Under the pieces are notes generated by a model. The model did no database searches and had not been told where the DNA came from. It worked only from the letters and a program-made list of their open reading frames with translations. A DNA stretch of 64,000 bases from Sipunculus nudus (lineage: Eukaryota > Annelida > Sipuncula > Golfingiida > Sipunculidae). Below, in pieces: positions 1 through 11,945 of the stretch. Each line of letters opens with the position of its first letter. Within the stretch, counting starts at the first letter, position 1. The stretch lies in contig CM049319.1 in assembly GCA_026874595.1 (NCBI GenBank), positions 16,021,601 to 16,085,600 of the forward strand, given 5' to 3'. The translations under genes were made by a program, and so were the position numbers.

Positions 1-417
1 ATGATGGTTATTGAATGAACTAGGAATGTCTTCTGCAGGCTGGCAATTAGAGAGCACTAGGAGAGTCCATCCCTCCTCCAGTACCAGGTTCATCCAGATT
101 CCTTTTAAAACATTCTTGCTGCACCCCCCCCCCCCCCACACACACACAGTATTTCTCATTCACAAGAACAAAATAATGAACAAGACAGAAGGTCAGATAA
201 ACACAGGTGGAAACATATCCTTCCTCATAGTCCTGACCCAGAGTCTTCATTTTTTTTACTTATGAGGTATATATTTGACAAATGAGGGCACATGACTGTA
301 AATGCATGGAAGGTAACCTAAAGAATCTCTTAACTTTTGCCCTACAAAAACTTTTGCCCCCCCACCCCCCCCCCCACCCCCCCTTCCTGCCTTTCACCTG
401 ATTACCAGTCCCCTTAA

Positions 418-700
418 CCTTAAAGCCAGCTATTCACTTCCCTTTTCTATTGAATATTTGTGATTTTTGGCTCACTCTGCATACAAATAAATAAATTGTA
501 GTTAATTCCTGATATGAAGACATCTTCTAATGCTTTTGTGACAGCTGAATGAGCTTGTTTATCTGCAAGGTGTAAGTAAACACAGCAATGTTGACAAACA
601 GGAAACCTCATGAAACCTAACTGTGGTCACTACTTTTTTGCCCTATTTTTATAAAAGTTTCAAGTGATTATAAATAGTTAAATCCTCCCCCCCCCCCTTC
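418..700 (+). repeat. Dispersed repeat family A, copy 1
   Basis: This stretch matches 17808-18245 and 23708-24175 on the same strand and 45470-45850 on the opposite strand. Shared landmarks in order are an AGCTATTCAC block, a GGTAATTCCTG-like block, an AGCTTGT block, a TTGACAAACAG block and a TATAAAAGTTT block. This copy lacks the middle part present in copies 2 and 3, so it appears internally deleted. I see no protein and cannot assign a transposon class. Confidence 0.7.
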
Positions 701-1428
701 TTCTTGGCTGTCTTACCATGAAGGCCTATGTTGAAGTCTTCAGTATCCTGACAAAATATTTTGACAAAATGTTACATTTCACCCTGAGATATCTAACCAT
801 TCTTGCACCTTGGGGGTGGGGGGGGGTTGTTTTGACACAATTTGTTTCCCGTGTATTGACAGGTTTTGGCAGATGTTATATTCTTTTTTTCTGAGACCGT
901 TTTAAAATGAAGATAATAATGATTGTAACCTTAAATTGACTTTTTACATAAACGAATGTAACTGTTACTTTACAAGTAATTACTTGTTACTCTATCACCT
1001 TTACAATCAGTTATACATGCAGCATGATTTGGTAATTTCAGAACTAATATTACCTTGAATGTGCAAAACATTTGTGCAAACTTTTGCAGATGGCCTTTTG
1101 AAGCAAAATGTGCAATATTTTACAACCTGTGTACGAATGTATAGCTTCTATCTATTTGCATTTTAATATTATAAGAAATGTTATATGTATACCCATGGCA
1201 GTGTCTGTAATGGGAAAACTATGAACACCATTGATATATTAAGTACAACATATAAAATATAGGAATGAAATGTGAACAATCTGATTTAATATATGAAAGC
1301 TTCAACAGAAAAAGATTATTAAGTGTTAAAGTGTGGGGATTTTGAATTTAAAAGTCTGTGTCTCATCGTGTAAAAAGTAAGTGGAATTTAAACTTTTCTC
1401 ATTGTTCAGAGGATGGTGTCTCAGTTCT

Positions 1429-1443
1429 CCAGTAGATGGCAGC
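1429..1443 (+). promoter_or_regulatory. CTCF-like motif
   Basis: CCAGTAGATGGCAGC fits the animal CTCF core consensus (CCASYAGRKGGCRS) at every position I can compare. Binding is inferred, not shown. It is one of at least seven such motifs between here and 12873. Confidence 0.4.
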
Positions 1444-3464
1444 ATAATGCCCTTGCTGCAATGGATTGCAGGGACATCGTATTCTTCAATTTGTAAACGT
1501 AACATTACGCCAGGCATTCAGAGAAAGAAAAACTTGCTTATTAAATGTAACCCATTGCATCCTGTGTCTTAACCCAACTGGTAGATAATTTTGTGGTAAT
1601 GATTGTTTACTTTCCTGCAGGTCAAACCTATACTCTATCTGGACATGCATTTATGTACTTTTTCCTGCATTACCATTTCAGAAAACTGTTTGGTTGAGTT
1701 TTTTTGCTGTAAATCAACAAACAAGAACCTTTGTTTCCCAAAGCAATAAGCAGACATGTACTATTATGTATAAAATCCCCATAGCAGTAAGTCCCAGACA
1801 TACTTTAATGACTCGGTGTTTTATTTTTAATATCTCTTACACTGTTCAACAGAAAAACGCACAAACATACAGAAATATTCAATGTTAAACAACATCCTTC
1901 CTCTTACACTCCTCCAAGTAGATTTCCAGGAAATGCAAACTTTTAAGAATTACAGTTTGCAGCTCATTGGCGTAGGTAGGAATCTCTCGTCGAGTACTTC
2001 CGGACAAGCCGTTTGGACAGAGACTTCATTTCTGAAACCTATGTTGCCTCGACAAGAAGTATTTGTTTCAGACGGTGAAGAAGGGCTTTCTCTGCTTTTC
2101 GGCAGAAGATTAATGAAAAGAGAAGGTTTTTAGTCTGTATAGTATGTGCCTGCTATCTCAAACTGGAAGTACAGTTATTAGATAGAAGGAAAAAGTTGCA
2201 TTTCTCTGTTTGCAGTTATTTAATATACTGATAACTGTTTTAAATGCAAACCTGCAGTGATCCTCTTGTGGTAGCAGTTGAACATGTCCGCATGTGTATT
2301 GGGTTATTTCTATTGCATCCTGAAAATTTGGCGTCTCAATTTCAAGTAATAGAGTAAATTGTAATAGGTATTGATTGATATCAGGATGACAGTTGACATT
2401 AATAGAATATTATTATTCAAGCGTCTGTCTCTTAAACGTTTGTTAATGATATGAAGGTGGGCTTGCTCATTTTTCTGCTTGATGTATATAAGACAGAATA
2501 TGTCTCAGATTAAGCCCTATGCATTTAGATTCATCTGAGTACTGATAGAAATAAAAATGTTATCTCCAGTTTAGATATTCTCCTGTGACCACGCTCACTT
2601 TTTGTCCAATCGCGTGGAGGGAACTCTCCAGACGCGTCACCCAGTCACGTGGTATTGTTTGCCGCTTAAAATCCCACCGATCACATTCGCCACATGTAGG
2701 TTGATTACTGGTCAAGTGACTAAAATCACATACCAGAGGTTTTGTGGTTTTCTCCGTTATAGGGGGACGGGTGTACTGATGCTTATCTGAGACATAAATG
2801 AAATCTGCTGAGCCTATCCACAGTTCTCCCAATGGAGAACCCTCATGAATGCAAAGATTCTTGTTACATGCCTGTTTATGAATGGGTGATGTAACGTAAA
2901 AGGATATTGTTCTATCGTTCTTTTCACAACCGAGGCTGATTGCATGTCACATTACTTGTAAGTCGGCCTTGTTATTTGAGTACATTCTGCATTTACTTTT
3001 CATGTGCCTGTGCTGCCTGTTATAGAAATTTCTCTCACGTGATATCATGTTTACTACTCAAATGGCACTATCGCTATATTATAAAAAATGGCTCCATGGC
3101 CGGGTGTCAAATTTAATACATATATTAGATTGTTGAAGCGTCCTTTCAGCGAGGGGTCGCTTCTTCAAAATGTTTAGTTAATTCTTTTAAATGGAACAGC
3201 ATTAAACAACTGGTTCCCATCCATTATCGATCAGGTCGCAACGCCATCTGTGAAACATTTTTCTCGAATAGACAACTGCTTTATTCCACCCTCAATATTC
3301 AGGCCATATAGTTGTTAAGCCTCATGAATCATAGGTTAGATTTGTACTCCGCGCTATTCCAACTCGCTGGTATCATTAAGATTTGCTGAGAAAAATCAGG
3401 AGATTGAATAGTGCGGGGCACCAGTGTAACAATAAACAGGGAACCAGTGGTATTTGAGTTACGA

Positions 3465-3520
3465 CCGATAGATGGCGCGGCGAACCAGTTTGTTCCCGCG
3501 TTTAGTAGGTGGCGCCCCCT
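3465..3520. promoter_or_regulatory. Pair of CTCF-like motifs
   Basis: AGATGGCGC lies at 3470-3478 and AGGTGGCGC at 3507-3515. The second runs straight into CCCCCTGC, so the reverse strand also reads a CTCF-type GCAGGGGGCGC core. Two opposed cores thus overlap in under 20 bases. This is a motif match only. Confidence 0.4.
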
Positions 3521-4096
3521 GCAGGAGATCTTTAGAAGACATTGCCATGGTGACGCTAGGGTGTGTAGATGACAGGTCGTTTCGTCCCCGTGTGTCCGTG
3601 TCGTACTGATTGTTTCTAGTAGGCACATGAGGAGCACAGGCTTTCCGTGTCCAGGCGTGTCAGCTGATCAGGACAATTCCATGGTGGCCTGTCAAGTATC
3701 AGAGACCTTGCACTAATTTATAAAGTGAATATAGAATATATGAATAAATTATTTGATAAAAAAAAAACTCTCTTGTCGTTTATTATTGCAGCTGCTTATT
3801 AGCATTTTGTTACCTCGCACATGATCAGCAGGTTTAAGACATTTAGCCTATTCCATATAAGAACCTGTTTACGGAGAATGAGACCATGGCCCTCATTGGC
3901 CAGACGTACTGAATTTTCTTATTGGCCAAAGCCGAGGAAGCCCCCAAATGACTCGGCCCTAAGAGAAAATTACATATGGCCTTTGGTATTCTATAACACG
4001 GGATGTCTAACATGATAAAAATTATTTAAACTGGTCCGCTTTATAAACCTATATAAAGAGAGATTTTATGGGCGATTCCTGGCTGGAAACCATAAA

Positions 4097-4099
<3 letters not shown>

Positions 4100-4162
<63 letters not shown>

Positions 4163-4209
4163 TAATATATATATTTATATATATATTTATATATATATAT
4201 ATATATATA
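4100..4209. repeat. (AT)n microsatellite
   Basis: About 110 bases of AT dinucleotides, broken by a few AATTA and TTTATA interruptions in the second half. Confidence 0.95.
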
Positions 4210-4365
4210 CCGTCCACTCTGATGCCCTTGCTGGTTGGATCCCTTGCGCAGCTAAACTTAAGTTTTTCAAAATTTGAAAAAAAAGGCGTCTGCTTCAGAC
4301 GCACTTGTTTACAGGGTCAGCGGCACCTGGCGTCTGTTGGAAAGGCTAAAGCACAGCAGATTATA

Positions 4366-4374
4366 GCGCCATCT
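4366..4374 (-). promoter_or_regulatory. CTCF-like motif
   Basis: GCGCCATCT is the reverse complement of AGATGGCGC, the core of the fly CTCF motif. An identical core occurs at 5532-5540 and 9857-9865, in the same orientation. Motif match only. Confidence 0.35.
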
Positions 4375-4855
4375 GGATGAGAAACATGAACAAACCCATT
4401 AGTTGGTAACACTGACAACATGCAAAATTCATTTGAAATTCATGAACCATAATCTAAAGTTTCACGGAGCAACGAAATGAATTGTACAATTGAATGAAAT
4501 GTACAATTTGAGCTTCTTCGTAAGAGTGCCAACAGCTGTTTTTTTTTTTTGTTTTAAACTTTTTGCGTGACATAAAAAGGCATATGGTGCCAACGAGCCT
4601 GGTAGGCCTGCTCCCAGCCCTCCTGGAACCGATTTCGGCTGAGAGGATTGAGGGATACCTGGGAAATCAGTTTCAGTATTTCCGGTCATTGAAATTGAAG
4701 AAATAGATTATTCAAATCAAATATATTGATTCAGATTGACCCCTAAGGAATAATTCTGTCGTAAATTGTTAGTTTAGTTATGTAAGTATTACAAGAATTA
4801 ACACTTTTTATTTAGATATGTAATTAAATATTTCCATATAACCAAAGTATTGGTT

Positions 4856-5390
4856 ATTTAGCTGTGCCGACCTAACCAACGAATTGGAATAGTCTCCTAC
4901 ACAGACACACGGTGGCGCTCCGCATTCTCTCACTCCTCTAGTCCCAAGCTTTGCCAGACAGACCAAGCTAGTTTGTTATTTATCCACTTCGACCTAATTA
5001 TAATGCATTTCAGTTAAACTCGCACCAACCTGAATAATGAGTATAATTCATAGATTCGGACCTAACCAATTCTTAGTCATTTTACGACACCGCCTATATC
5101 ATGTAACTAAATGGTAATTTTTCCAGGCCCGCGGACCAGAACAAAAAATTGGTACTTTTTACACACCGATCTGACCAACAAAATCGTAATTTACTCATAT
5201 TAAACGATCCAATGGAATGGTAATTTTTCCCACACCGGCCCAACCAACAAATCGATATTTTTCACACACCGTTGGAACCAATCAGTTTCATATTTTACTC
5301 ACATCGACCGAACCGAAGAATAAGTTCTCTTCCAACACCGACCGAACCAATGTATTGATACTATTCCATAAACCAAAAGAACTTTTCTAC
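4856..5390 (+). repeat. Degenerate tandem repeat, about 45-bp unit
   Basis: A phrase close to CACACCGACC-GAACCAA-GAAT recurs, with intervening T-rich stretches such as GGTAATTTTTCC, at roughly 4866, 5050, 5160, 5235, 5270, 5305 and 5337. Units have drifted in length and sequence. No protein is conserved across them. Confidence 0.6.
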
Positions 5391-5531
5391 GGCCCAGCCC
5401 TAACAAAAAAAATATATATATAAAAACATATGAACTCTGACGGTCTTCACCAGATGATATGGAGTAAGTTTTGATATCTGTTAATAAATGGGAGCGATGT
5501 TATCTCAGTCAGGCCAGGAATATGTAGTATA

Positions 5532-5540
5532 GCGCCATCT
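5532..5540 (-). promoter_or_regulatory. CTCF-like motif
   Basis: GCGCCATCT followed by AGCG; the reverse strand reads CGCTAGATGGCGC, a good CTCF core. Motif match only. Confidence 0.38.
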
Positions 5541-5711
5541 AGCGTTCGCCTTGGCTTTAAATAAACGTTAAGATAGTTTTGCCCTTCGTAACGCAGGGTT
5601 GCTCTTTATTTAATAAATACCTAAGGATAGACATAACCGGATGACCGCAACTGCATGGGGACCCAGGGAAATGTTGGGAGACAATTGAATAGCGTCTGAT
5701 CATGAGAAACA

Positions 5712-5713
<2 letters not shown>

Positions 5714-5755
<42 letters not shown>
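5714..5755. repeat. (CT)n microsatellite
   Basis: About 42 bases of CT dinucleotides, lying just upstream of the SINE-like sequence that follows. Confidence 0.95.
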
Positions 5756-5756
<1 letters not shown>

Positions 5757-5775
5757 CTAAATGAAAGTAGTATAT

Positions 5776-6080
5776 TGGAGCGTGGTGACGTAATGGTTAG
5801 CACTGGAATTGTGACTGCAAGGCTGTGCTTCGAGTTCCAATCAGGCAAACTCCTGGCCAAAATCTGTACCAAAAGAATTCACCCGCTTCACTCAGAAGTA
5901 AATGGGTACTGGTCATGTATTGGCGCTAGGCAGGAAAATAGAATACATCAGCTTGTACTGCCTTTTACGACTGCATGGGTTATATGCTCCAGGGTGCAAG
6001 GAAAGGTACAAGAACGTAAAGGCCTGAAAGACCGGGAGTGATATCGGATGAGACTGGCATTATCAGTTATCAGCCTATAA
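5776..6080 (+). mobile_element. tRNA-derived SINE
   Basis: The head carries a pol III A-box-like TAATGGTTAGCACTGG (from 5791) and a B-box-like CGAGTTCCAATC (from about 5831), spaced as in a tRNA. The roughly 240-base tail beyond the B box (for example CTCAGAAGTAAATGGGTACT) is not tRNA and looks like a SINE body. The acceptor-stem end is degenerate, so this is not a working tRNA gene. The 3' boundary is uncertain. Confidence 0.7.
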
Positions 6081-6583
6081 ACACTCTCCCTATATTGCCT
6101 TGATAAACAGATTACGGTCGTATTTCCTTGACTCGGCGCCCGTTGTAAATCTGTTGCTGTAAGTGTATAATATTACAAGCAATTGTAGCTAGAAAGCATT
6201 GTAGCGTTCGGCAGTTGTTCCACGTTTTAATAGAACTAAACAAATGTAGAAAGCAATAACACGGGCGAGTTCGGCAGTTCTATCAATATATAAGGTTCTA
6301 AATATTGGATATATGGTTATACATCACTTTGGCCTAGGCCCCACGTTGATATTTATTGTTACATATGTTATAAAACAACTGGTATTTTATCTATTTAATT
6401 ATTATTTACGGGAGGCCAAGGCCCTCTTAGATCATATGGCTGCACCCCACTGAGCCCATTATATGCCCGTGCTGAGGATAGATAACATTACGCAGGAACT
6501 TGAACAAGGGTTGGTCAGAGTAGGTCTTGCATACCTAAGAATATGTCATTTAATTGATATATTATAATACATAAACATCACAA

Positions 6584-6593
6584 TTTATTTATT
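6584..6593 (-). terminator. Poly(A) signal of the zinc-finger gene
   Basis: On the minus strand this reads AATAAATAAA, two overlapping canonical AATAAA hexamers. They begin about 165 bases downstream of the stop codon at 6758-6760. No other candidate lies closer, so the 3' UTR is predicted to be about 180-200 bases. Confidence 0.6.
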
Positions 6594-6757
6594 CCATCAC
6601 ACAAATACACATAGTATATTACAATTTTGATTGTATGATACTATATATGTTCAAAGAAGAATATATGCAATGTATGTAATGAGGACAATACTCAACTCAA
6701 GGCAAAAATGGAAAATATATATCTCCTGTAACTGTGGGTCTTACTTCTACAAATGAC

Positions 6758-8350
6758 TCACTCATAATGTATTACATGTATTGTAAAGCCCACGAGGTCC
6801 CCACACATTTTACCACACAGATTGCACTGCCACGGGTTATTCAAGTTATGTAAACCCATATGAAGGCGGTACAGAGTCTTTTCAGCGAAGACGATTTTAC
6901 AATACTTGCACATATGTAAATTATGCAAATTTTGATGCAAAAACTGTAGTACTTCAAAGGTTGTGCTTGTGTTAGGGTCCCTTGACGCGGAAGGACTCGG
7001 CCGTGGGGCCAACGTTTGTAACCCTGGCAACGTTGCATTTTCCTCCAAAGTGAACATATTGCCTGGTTGCGGTATACAACTGCCACCATTGGATGCTACA
7101 ACTGCCAGTGGCTTTTGCGACTGGCTGGCCTGTGATGATTGACAGGCAAAAGTAGGCGTGGTAGTGTCATGATCGACAGGTTCTTGCTTGATTTTTATTG
7201 GCTGTCCCATAGGACTAATTGTTGCGTCATCTTTCGTGGATTCTGCAGGGCTTACCGAATTTGAGCTGTTCTTTAAATCGAAAGTGTTTATACTCCCTTG
7301 AGGACCATTTCCAAGTAAATTATGCGCATACAGATAGGTTGACTTCCTTTTCCTTCGGGTAATCCCCGATAAATTAATTTCTTCTTGGGTTGGTGTAACT
7401 GCGTTTTTCACAGACGAACTGTTATCTTCATCAGCGGCGCCACCTACCGTTAAATTCATTGCGTCAGGTGTTTTTCTGTCGCTTACGTAATTTGCAGTAC
7501 AAATTAAAGCTGGAATTTTAGCGCTGGTAGGCGATTGGTTACTAAATTGAACACCGTTGCTGAGATTGACAGCAGGGGCGGAGCTACATCTAGCTCCTCC
7601 CTCCGTCCCTTCTTGGCAATGCAGCATCATATGCATGGCCAGAGAATCTCTGGTTGTGAAATGTTTCTGACACACAACGCACATAAACGAATCACCAGGG
7701 TCGGTCTGGGGTGAGATATTCAACGTCTGCTGACAATGATCTGACGGACTCGTTGAGGTCATGTTTTGGCGGGGAGAAACGGTGGCGGTGGCGACCCCTT
7801 GCGGTAGCTCTTTCTGCTGTGGTACCTTTTGGTCTTTATTCGGACACTGGTCATTTTGTGCCCTGACCATCATGTGCATAGCGTAGTTATCCCGGCTAGC
7901 AAATATTGATCTGCATTCCACACACACAAATCCGTTCTGGACTCTCATTTTCATATCCTGATGCGGCGGTCTGGTCAAGTGTAGCTGAAGCTCACGAGCA
8001 TTTGGAAAGACGCTGCAACATAATTTACAGTCATACTCCCCCTCTTCTTTACTGTGAACCTCTTGGTGGATCATCAGACCTTGTTTTGAGCAGAAGCACT
8101 GCAGACAAACTTCACAATAGACGATGTCTTTCTTCCCGGCGTTACGAAGGTGGAATGGGAAGAGCAGCGGGTGCAGCGATGTCACGTGCTGCCCCATAGC
8201 GTCGAAACCGGGAACTACTTTGTCGCACACGTAACACGTGGTGCTGCTGTTGAAGTGGCATACTTTGTGCAACTGCAGCAAGTACCCGGATGGAAACTCT
8301 CCCTGACAAACTTCACACAGCACGGTCTCCTGAGGACGCGCGCGCAGCAT
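6758..8350 (-). CDS. C2H2 zinc-finger protein with hunchback/Ikaros-like C-terminal finger pair
   Basis: This is a likely nuclear DNA-binding regulator of 530 residues in one uninterrupted frame. C2H2 fingers are at about residues 12-32, 39-60, 79-99, 108-130, 143-163, 224-244, 481-501 and 509-528. Finger five keeps C143, C146 and H159 but has R163 where the last His should be; its sister finger six has H244 there. Residues 250-470 are a Ser/Thr/Asn-rich linker with a basic patch TRRKRKS (331-337, a possible nuclear localisation signal) and IKQEP (387-391), a classical SUMO consensus. The last pair has the spacing and LY-x2-HMG-x-H...CN-x-CG pattern of hunchback and Ikaros dimerisation fingers, which suggests self-association. 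The final finger ends H-x2-H, only two residues before the stop. The start is the first ATG after an in-frame stop at 8357-8359. It could be a lineage-specific finger protein rather than an hunchback or Ikaros orthologue. Confidence 0.85.
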   Translation of the reverse strand: MLRARPQETVLCEVCQGEFPSGYLLQLHKVCHFNSSTTCYVCDKVVPGFDAMGQHVTSLHPLLFPFHLRNAGKKDIVYCEVCLQCFCSKQGLMIHQEVHSKEEGEYDCKLCCSVFPNARELQLHLTRPPHQDMKMRVQNGFVCVECRSIFASRDNYAMHMMVRAQNDQCPNKDQKVPQQKELPQGVATATVSPRQNMTSTSPSDHCQQTLNISPQTDPGDSFMCVVCQKHFTTRDSLAMHMMLHCQEGTEGGARCSSAPAVNLSNGVQFSNQSPTSAKIPALICTANYVSDRKTPDAMNLTVGGAADEDNSSSVKNAVTPTQEEINLSGITRRKRKSTYLYAHNLLGNGPQGSINTFDLKNSSNSVSPAESTKDDATISPMGQPIKIKQEPVDHDTTTPTFACQSSQASQSQKPLAVVASNGGSCIPQPGNMFTLEENATLPGLQTLAPRPSPSASRDPNTSTTFEVLQFLHQNLHNLHMCKYCKIVFAEKTLYRLHMGLHNLNNPWQCNLCGKMCGDLVGFTIHVIHYE

Positions 8351-8869
8351 GCTTCGTCACGTGATCAACAAACTCCACCCTCAAACGCTGTGCCTGAAAA
8401 TAATTATCAAACAATGTAGTGTTCTTCTTTAAATAAATCAAATACTATCTGAATATAAACCAAAGATATTTGATATGTTTGATCTTTATCACACAGTTTC
8501 AAATAACACGGCCTGTCCATGTCAGCTTGCTTTAGTGCCTGCCGGGATCAACCCAACAAGATGCGTTACCATGGATGTATTTGTATTCTCTTTACCATTG
8601 GTCTTAAAGTGTCTCATGAGAGCATTGTGCAAGTTACCATGAACTTAGGTAAAAACAAGCAAATTCGTGGAATTAATGTCCCTCGTTTCGTTTTTATTTC
8701 CCCCTGAAGATGTCTCTACATGTCATAGTAGCTGTATTTTAGTTTCTTTTGTGGCCTGAAGATGTCTCTACATGTCATAAATTTTTATGTGAATTGAGAA
8801 GAAAAAGGAAATGTTTTGTTTTGGAGCTGTTGATATTAAATTTGCAGACAGACTCCAAAACCAATCCTT

Positions 8870-9045
8870 ACCAAGGTATGCACGAGAGCAATCACTGACC
8901 CAAATTTGAATGAAATCGAATAATATTTAGGAAAGTCATCGCACGGAAAGGAAAAAATCTGACGGAAGGACAGCTAAACAGACAGACGGACAGACAGACA
9001 AACCCAATTCAATTTCCCCCGTTCCGAGGATGCGGAGGACAAAAA
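8870..9045 (-). mobile_element. Fragment of a dispersed repeat with GACA/GACG tract
   Basis: A run of GACAGACGGACAGACAGACA around 8980-9000 is followed by CCCCGTTCCGAGGATGCGGA, ending near 9045. Read on the minus strand, a GTCCTCCGCATCC end leads into a GTCC/GTCTG microsatellite. That resembles the ends of the foldback elements at 26774 and 61094 in layout but not in sequence. The boundaries are approximate. Confidence 0.4.
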
Positions 9046-9856
9046 TAGAGTGACTATACGGCTAATGATTTTAATTCAAACAAATATTACCATATTTTTC
9101 GGTTGTGCCTCAGCCAAATAAGACGGTACCAATTACATAGGGCAGTGAATAAAATAATAATTAAACTTTGTAAAAGGTCATGTTACTGTTAAAGGCTGCT
9201 TAATTTCTGCCATTTATTTACTTTTCATTAATCTGTCTTTATTTGAGATATACATCTTAATAAAAAAAATTCATTCCTGAGGAAAACATCATGGCATTAA
9301 TTGATATGCAAATCAGGTATAAACGTGAAAACTTATCAACATATTATTGAGGTACCCCATGTTTTACTAAATTGGTGTAATTTAGATAATATGGAGCCGC
9401 AAATGTAAATTAAGATGTGTACATTCGGCATTCTATTCATTACTGGAAAAAGGATTTCTGTTAATTCAAGGAAACCCCTGTTCGTGTTCTGACAGAACGG
9501 ATGAAATCATTTAAAACTATAAAGGTCTGCTATAGATGATCATGGCATGGACACTTTATACGAAAACGATTTCATAGGTATGGTTTTTAATATTCCCTGA
9601 TACCAAGGGGAAGCAATAAAGTAATTGTCAGAACTAAAACTCAAATGTTATTTTTGTACAAAATACCAACATTAAACACAGCGCAACTCTAAATATTGCA
9701 TTCTTGTAGCAACTGTCCAAATATTACTATATCCTTGTTATTTAACTGTGCATCCGTCATGATGATATAACTGATATACTATTAGCATTTATATTTATTG
9801 GTCCAAAAACGCCCGTCGGCAGAACTGCGCATCATCTCACAGAGGATCATTCAGTA

Positions 9857-9865
9857 GCGCCATCT
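9857..9865 (-). promoter_or_regulatory. CTCF-like motif
   Basis: GCGCCATCT, identical in core and orientation to 4366 and 5532. It lies between the zinc-finger and harmonin genes. Motif match only. Confidence 0.35.
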
Positions 9866-11320
9866 GACGAGCATGAAGTAAATAACTAATCTTTGGCGGC
9901 ACCAGCCCTTTGTTATCTGAGATTTCAGTCAGTAAAACTGATCTTCTTTTTTTATTATACCAGAAAAGTTAAAACATCTTTTATATGGACCAAACCATTA
10001 ATTTATCACTGTTCAGTTTTACATCCTCCTGTCCAAGATCTTCCTATCTCCCTCCTGAATAGTAAACTTCAATGCATTAAAACAAATAACGTCTGCTCTG
10101 CAGTTGCACTTCACGTTTGTTAAAAAAATCCTTCAATGATTCAACTTGACAAAAGGTCCGACCAGACCACCCATGCAGAAGGTGCACATTTTTTTTCTCT
10201 GACATTAATATTAAGCGTTAAAAGGTTAGTTTGATAGAAAAATGTGAACGTCTGTAGGTAAAGGATTATAACAGCACGCATGCAGTTACTGAATATTTTT
10301 TGGCCCCAAATACAGTAATAAGGCCTGATATAACATATGTTCAAAATCATTACAACAATTACAAATTATAGAGAAGGAAGAAGATTAACCATGCAAGTGG
10401 AGATAAGTGGGTTTAATAAAAGTTGTTACTCATAACAAACTCACTCATGTATACAGACTAGCACGGCAGTTTATATCTTTAGAAGTGGAATATTACAAGT
10501 AATCAGATAAGATTATAAAGGTGGACACAGGCGCTTTGACTAGCCCAATTTTATGTACAATGCCATGACAGACAGGGCTACATCTGAATAAAGTGTACTA
10601 ACTACATCAAAATCAAATATAAAAACTAAGTTATTGACTCAAATATAAATAAAAATAAAGGAGAAAAAACCCAAGAAGAAACCTATGTAGTGAGCTCGAA
10701 AAACAGAAACAGATGAAGTCACAGTGAGACCTCTCTGTAAGACCATATGTCTGATAATACCACCCTTGAGTGAACTGAACGCATTCACATGGGTTATGAC
10801 TAATCTGTCTATGTATAGTAAGACCACCTGTTAATTAAAACCACTTTTGGTAAGTCCCACATCATATTACACAGATTTCACACTATATATCTTCAGCCGT
10901 TTGACGATGCGTCTCCGTGTTATTGTTATCACCACACAATGATATAAATCCTACACATAAATAAAACATTAAAAAAAACAAATTGAAAAAAAAACGCGAT
11001 TATATGTGATGGATCTCGATTATTTCCAACATTTCCCCCTATATGAGACAAGAATGTGGATTTAAATTTTAGGGACATAAGCTTTTATGAACAGGCCGCG
11101 ATGTGTATCTTTACCATCAAATATTCTCTGCTTAACATAGTTACTTTATATTTGGTTAGGGTCCAGTAAAATTGCTACTGCAGTCAGGATGATGATGTTG
11201 ATGATAATAATGATATTCTTATTCTTGATAAAACCGAAATGAACCATCTTTCACAATTAAGTATTAATTGTTATTGTAACACAAGTCAGAAATATTTTAT
11301 ATTTGCTTGATTCATATATA

Positions 11321-11518
11321 CAGAAAAAAAAACCTCGCCTAGTAACGACCAACTCGGTTTAGCGGCCACCTCAAAATAACGAAAACTTTCTGCAGGTCGC
11401 AATTCATTTTCGCTCTTTAAATTAGACCTCGCTCAGACGACTACCTTGTAAATGCGACCCAATATTGAGGTCCCTATGATAGTCCCAATGATATGGTCCC
11501 AATGTCGAGGCTTTACTG
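11321..11518. mobile_element. MITE with TA target site
   Basis: The left end reads CAG, an A tract, then CCTCG; the right end reads CGAGGCTTTACTG. These are imperfect inverted repeats, each flanked by TA (11319-11320 and 11519-11520). That is the layout of Tc1/mariner- or pogo-type miniature elements. The 198-bp interior has no protein. GACCACC-rich relics at 10705-10860, 41178-41320 and 46575-46715 share the general style and may be relatives. Confidence 0.55.
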
Positions 11519-11539
11519 TATAACTGTATTACTGTATTA

Positions 11540-11542
<3 letters not shown>

Positions 11543-11603
<61 letters not shown>

Positions 11604-11681
11604 AAGTAGGTTCACTGTCGACTTTTCTGTGTATTCATGTTCCATTTCTTCGTACAACGAACCAGAATGGCTATTCATTCA

Positions 11682-11716
<35 letters not shown>

Positions 11717-11740
11717 GTGTGAGGGTGTGTGTGTGTGTTT
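11543..11740. repeat. Compound (AT)n, (TC)n, (AT)n, (GT)n microsatellites
   Basis: AT dinucleotides fill 11543-11598. After a short unique stretch, a TC run (11682-11700) joins an AT run (11701-11716) and a GT-rich tract. Confidence 0.9.
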
Positions 11741-11945
11741 GTGATTCATGATTGTGTTTTCTTCTTAGAATATTATCTTTAAACTGTTGAAAATCATTAT
11801 CATCATTCATGTTGAATAAACAAATGACTTTCATTAATATCTATTTATCACATTGGCATGTTTGGCAGCTCAACTAAAAAATGACTAAAACTGTTCCCAC
11901 ATGGTATTCGCCTGACTCCCCGTGTTTACAAACAAGACTAAACTC

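Larger units (their letters stand above)
1..6570. other. Intergenic DNA without a recognisable gene
   Basis: No open frame here looks like a conserved protein. The stretch holds poly-C tracts (around 125-138, 359-382 and 686-697), one copy of a dispersed repeat (418-700), an (AT)n and a (CT)n microsatellite, a degenerate tandem repeat (about 4856-5390), a tRNA-derived SINE (about 5776-6080) and several CTCF-like motifs. Less AT-rich unique blocks at about 1950-2130, 2590-2790 and 3320-3650 contain open frames of 83-102 codons that I do not recognise. They could be exons of an unrecognised gene or chance. Confidence 0.6.

Noticed and set aside
4041-4304. Open frame of Ile-Tyr repeats on the minus strand
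   Set aside because: It is simply the translation of the (AT)n microsatellite.
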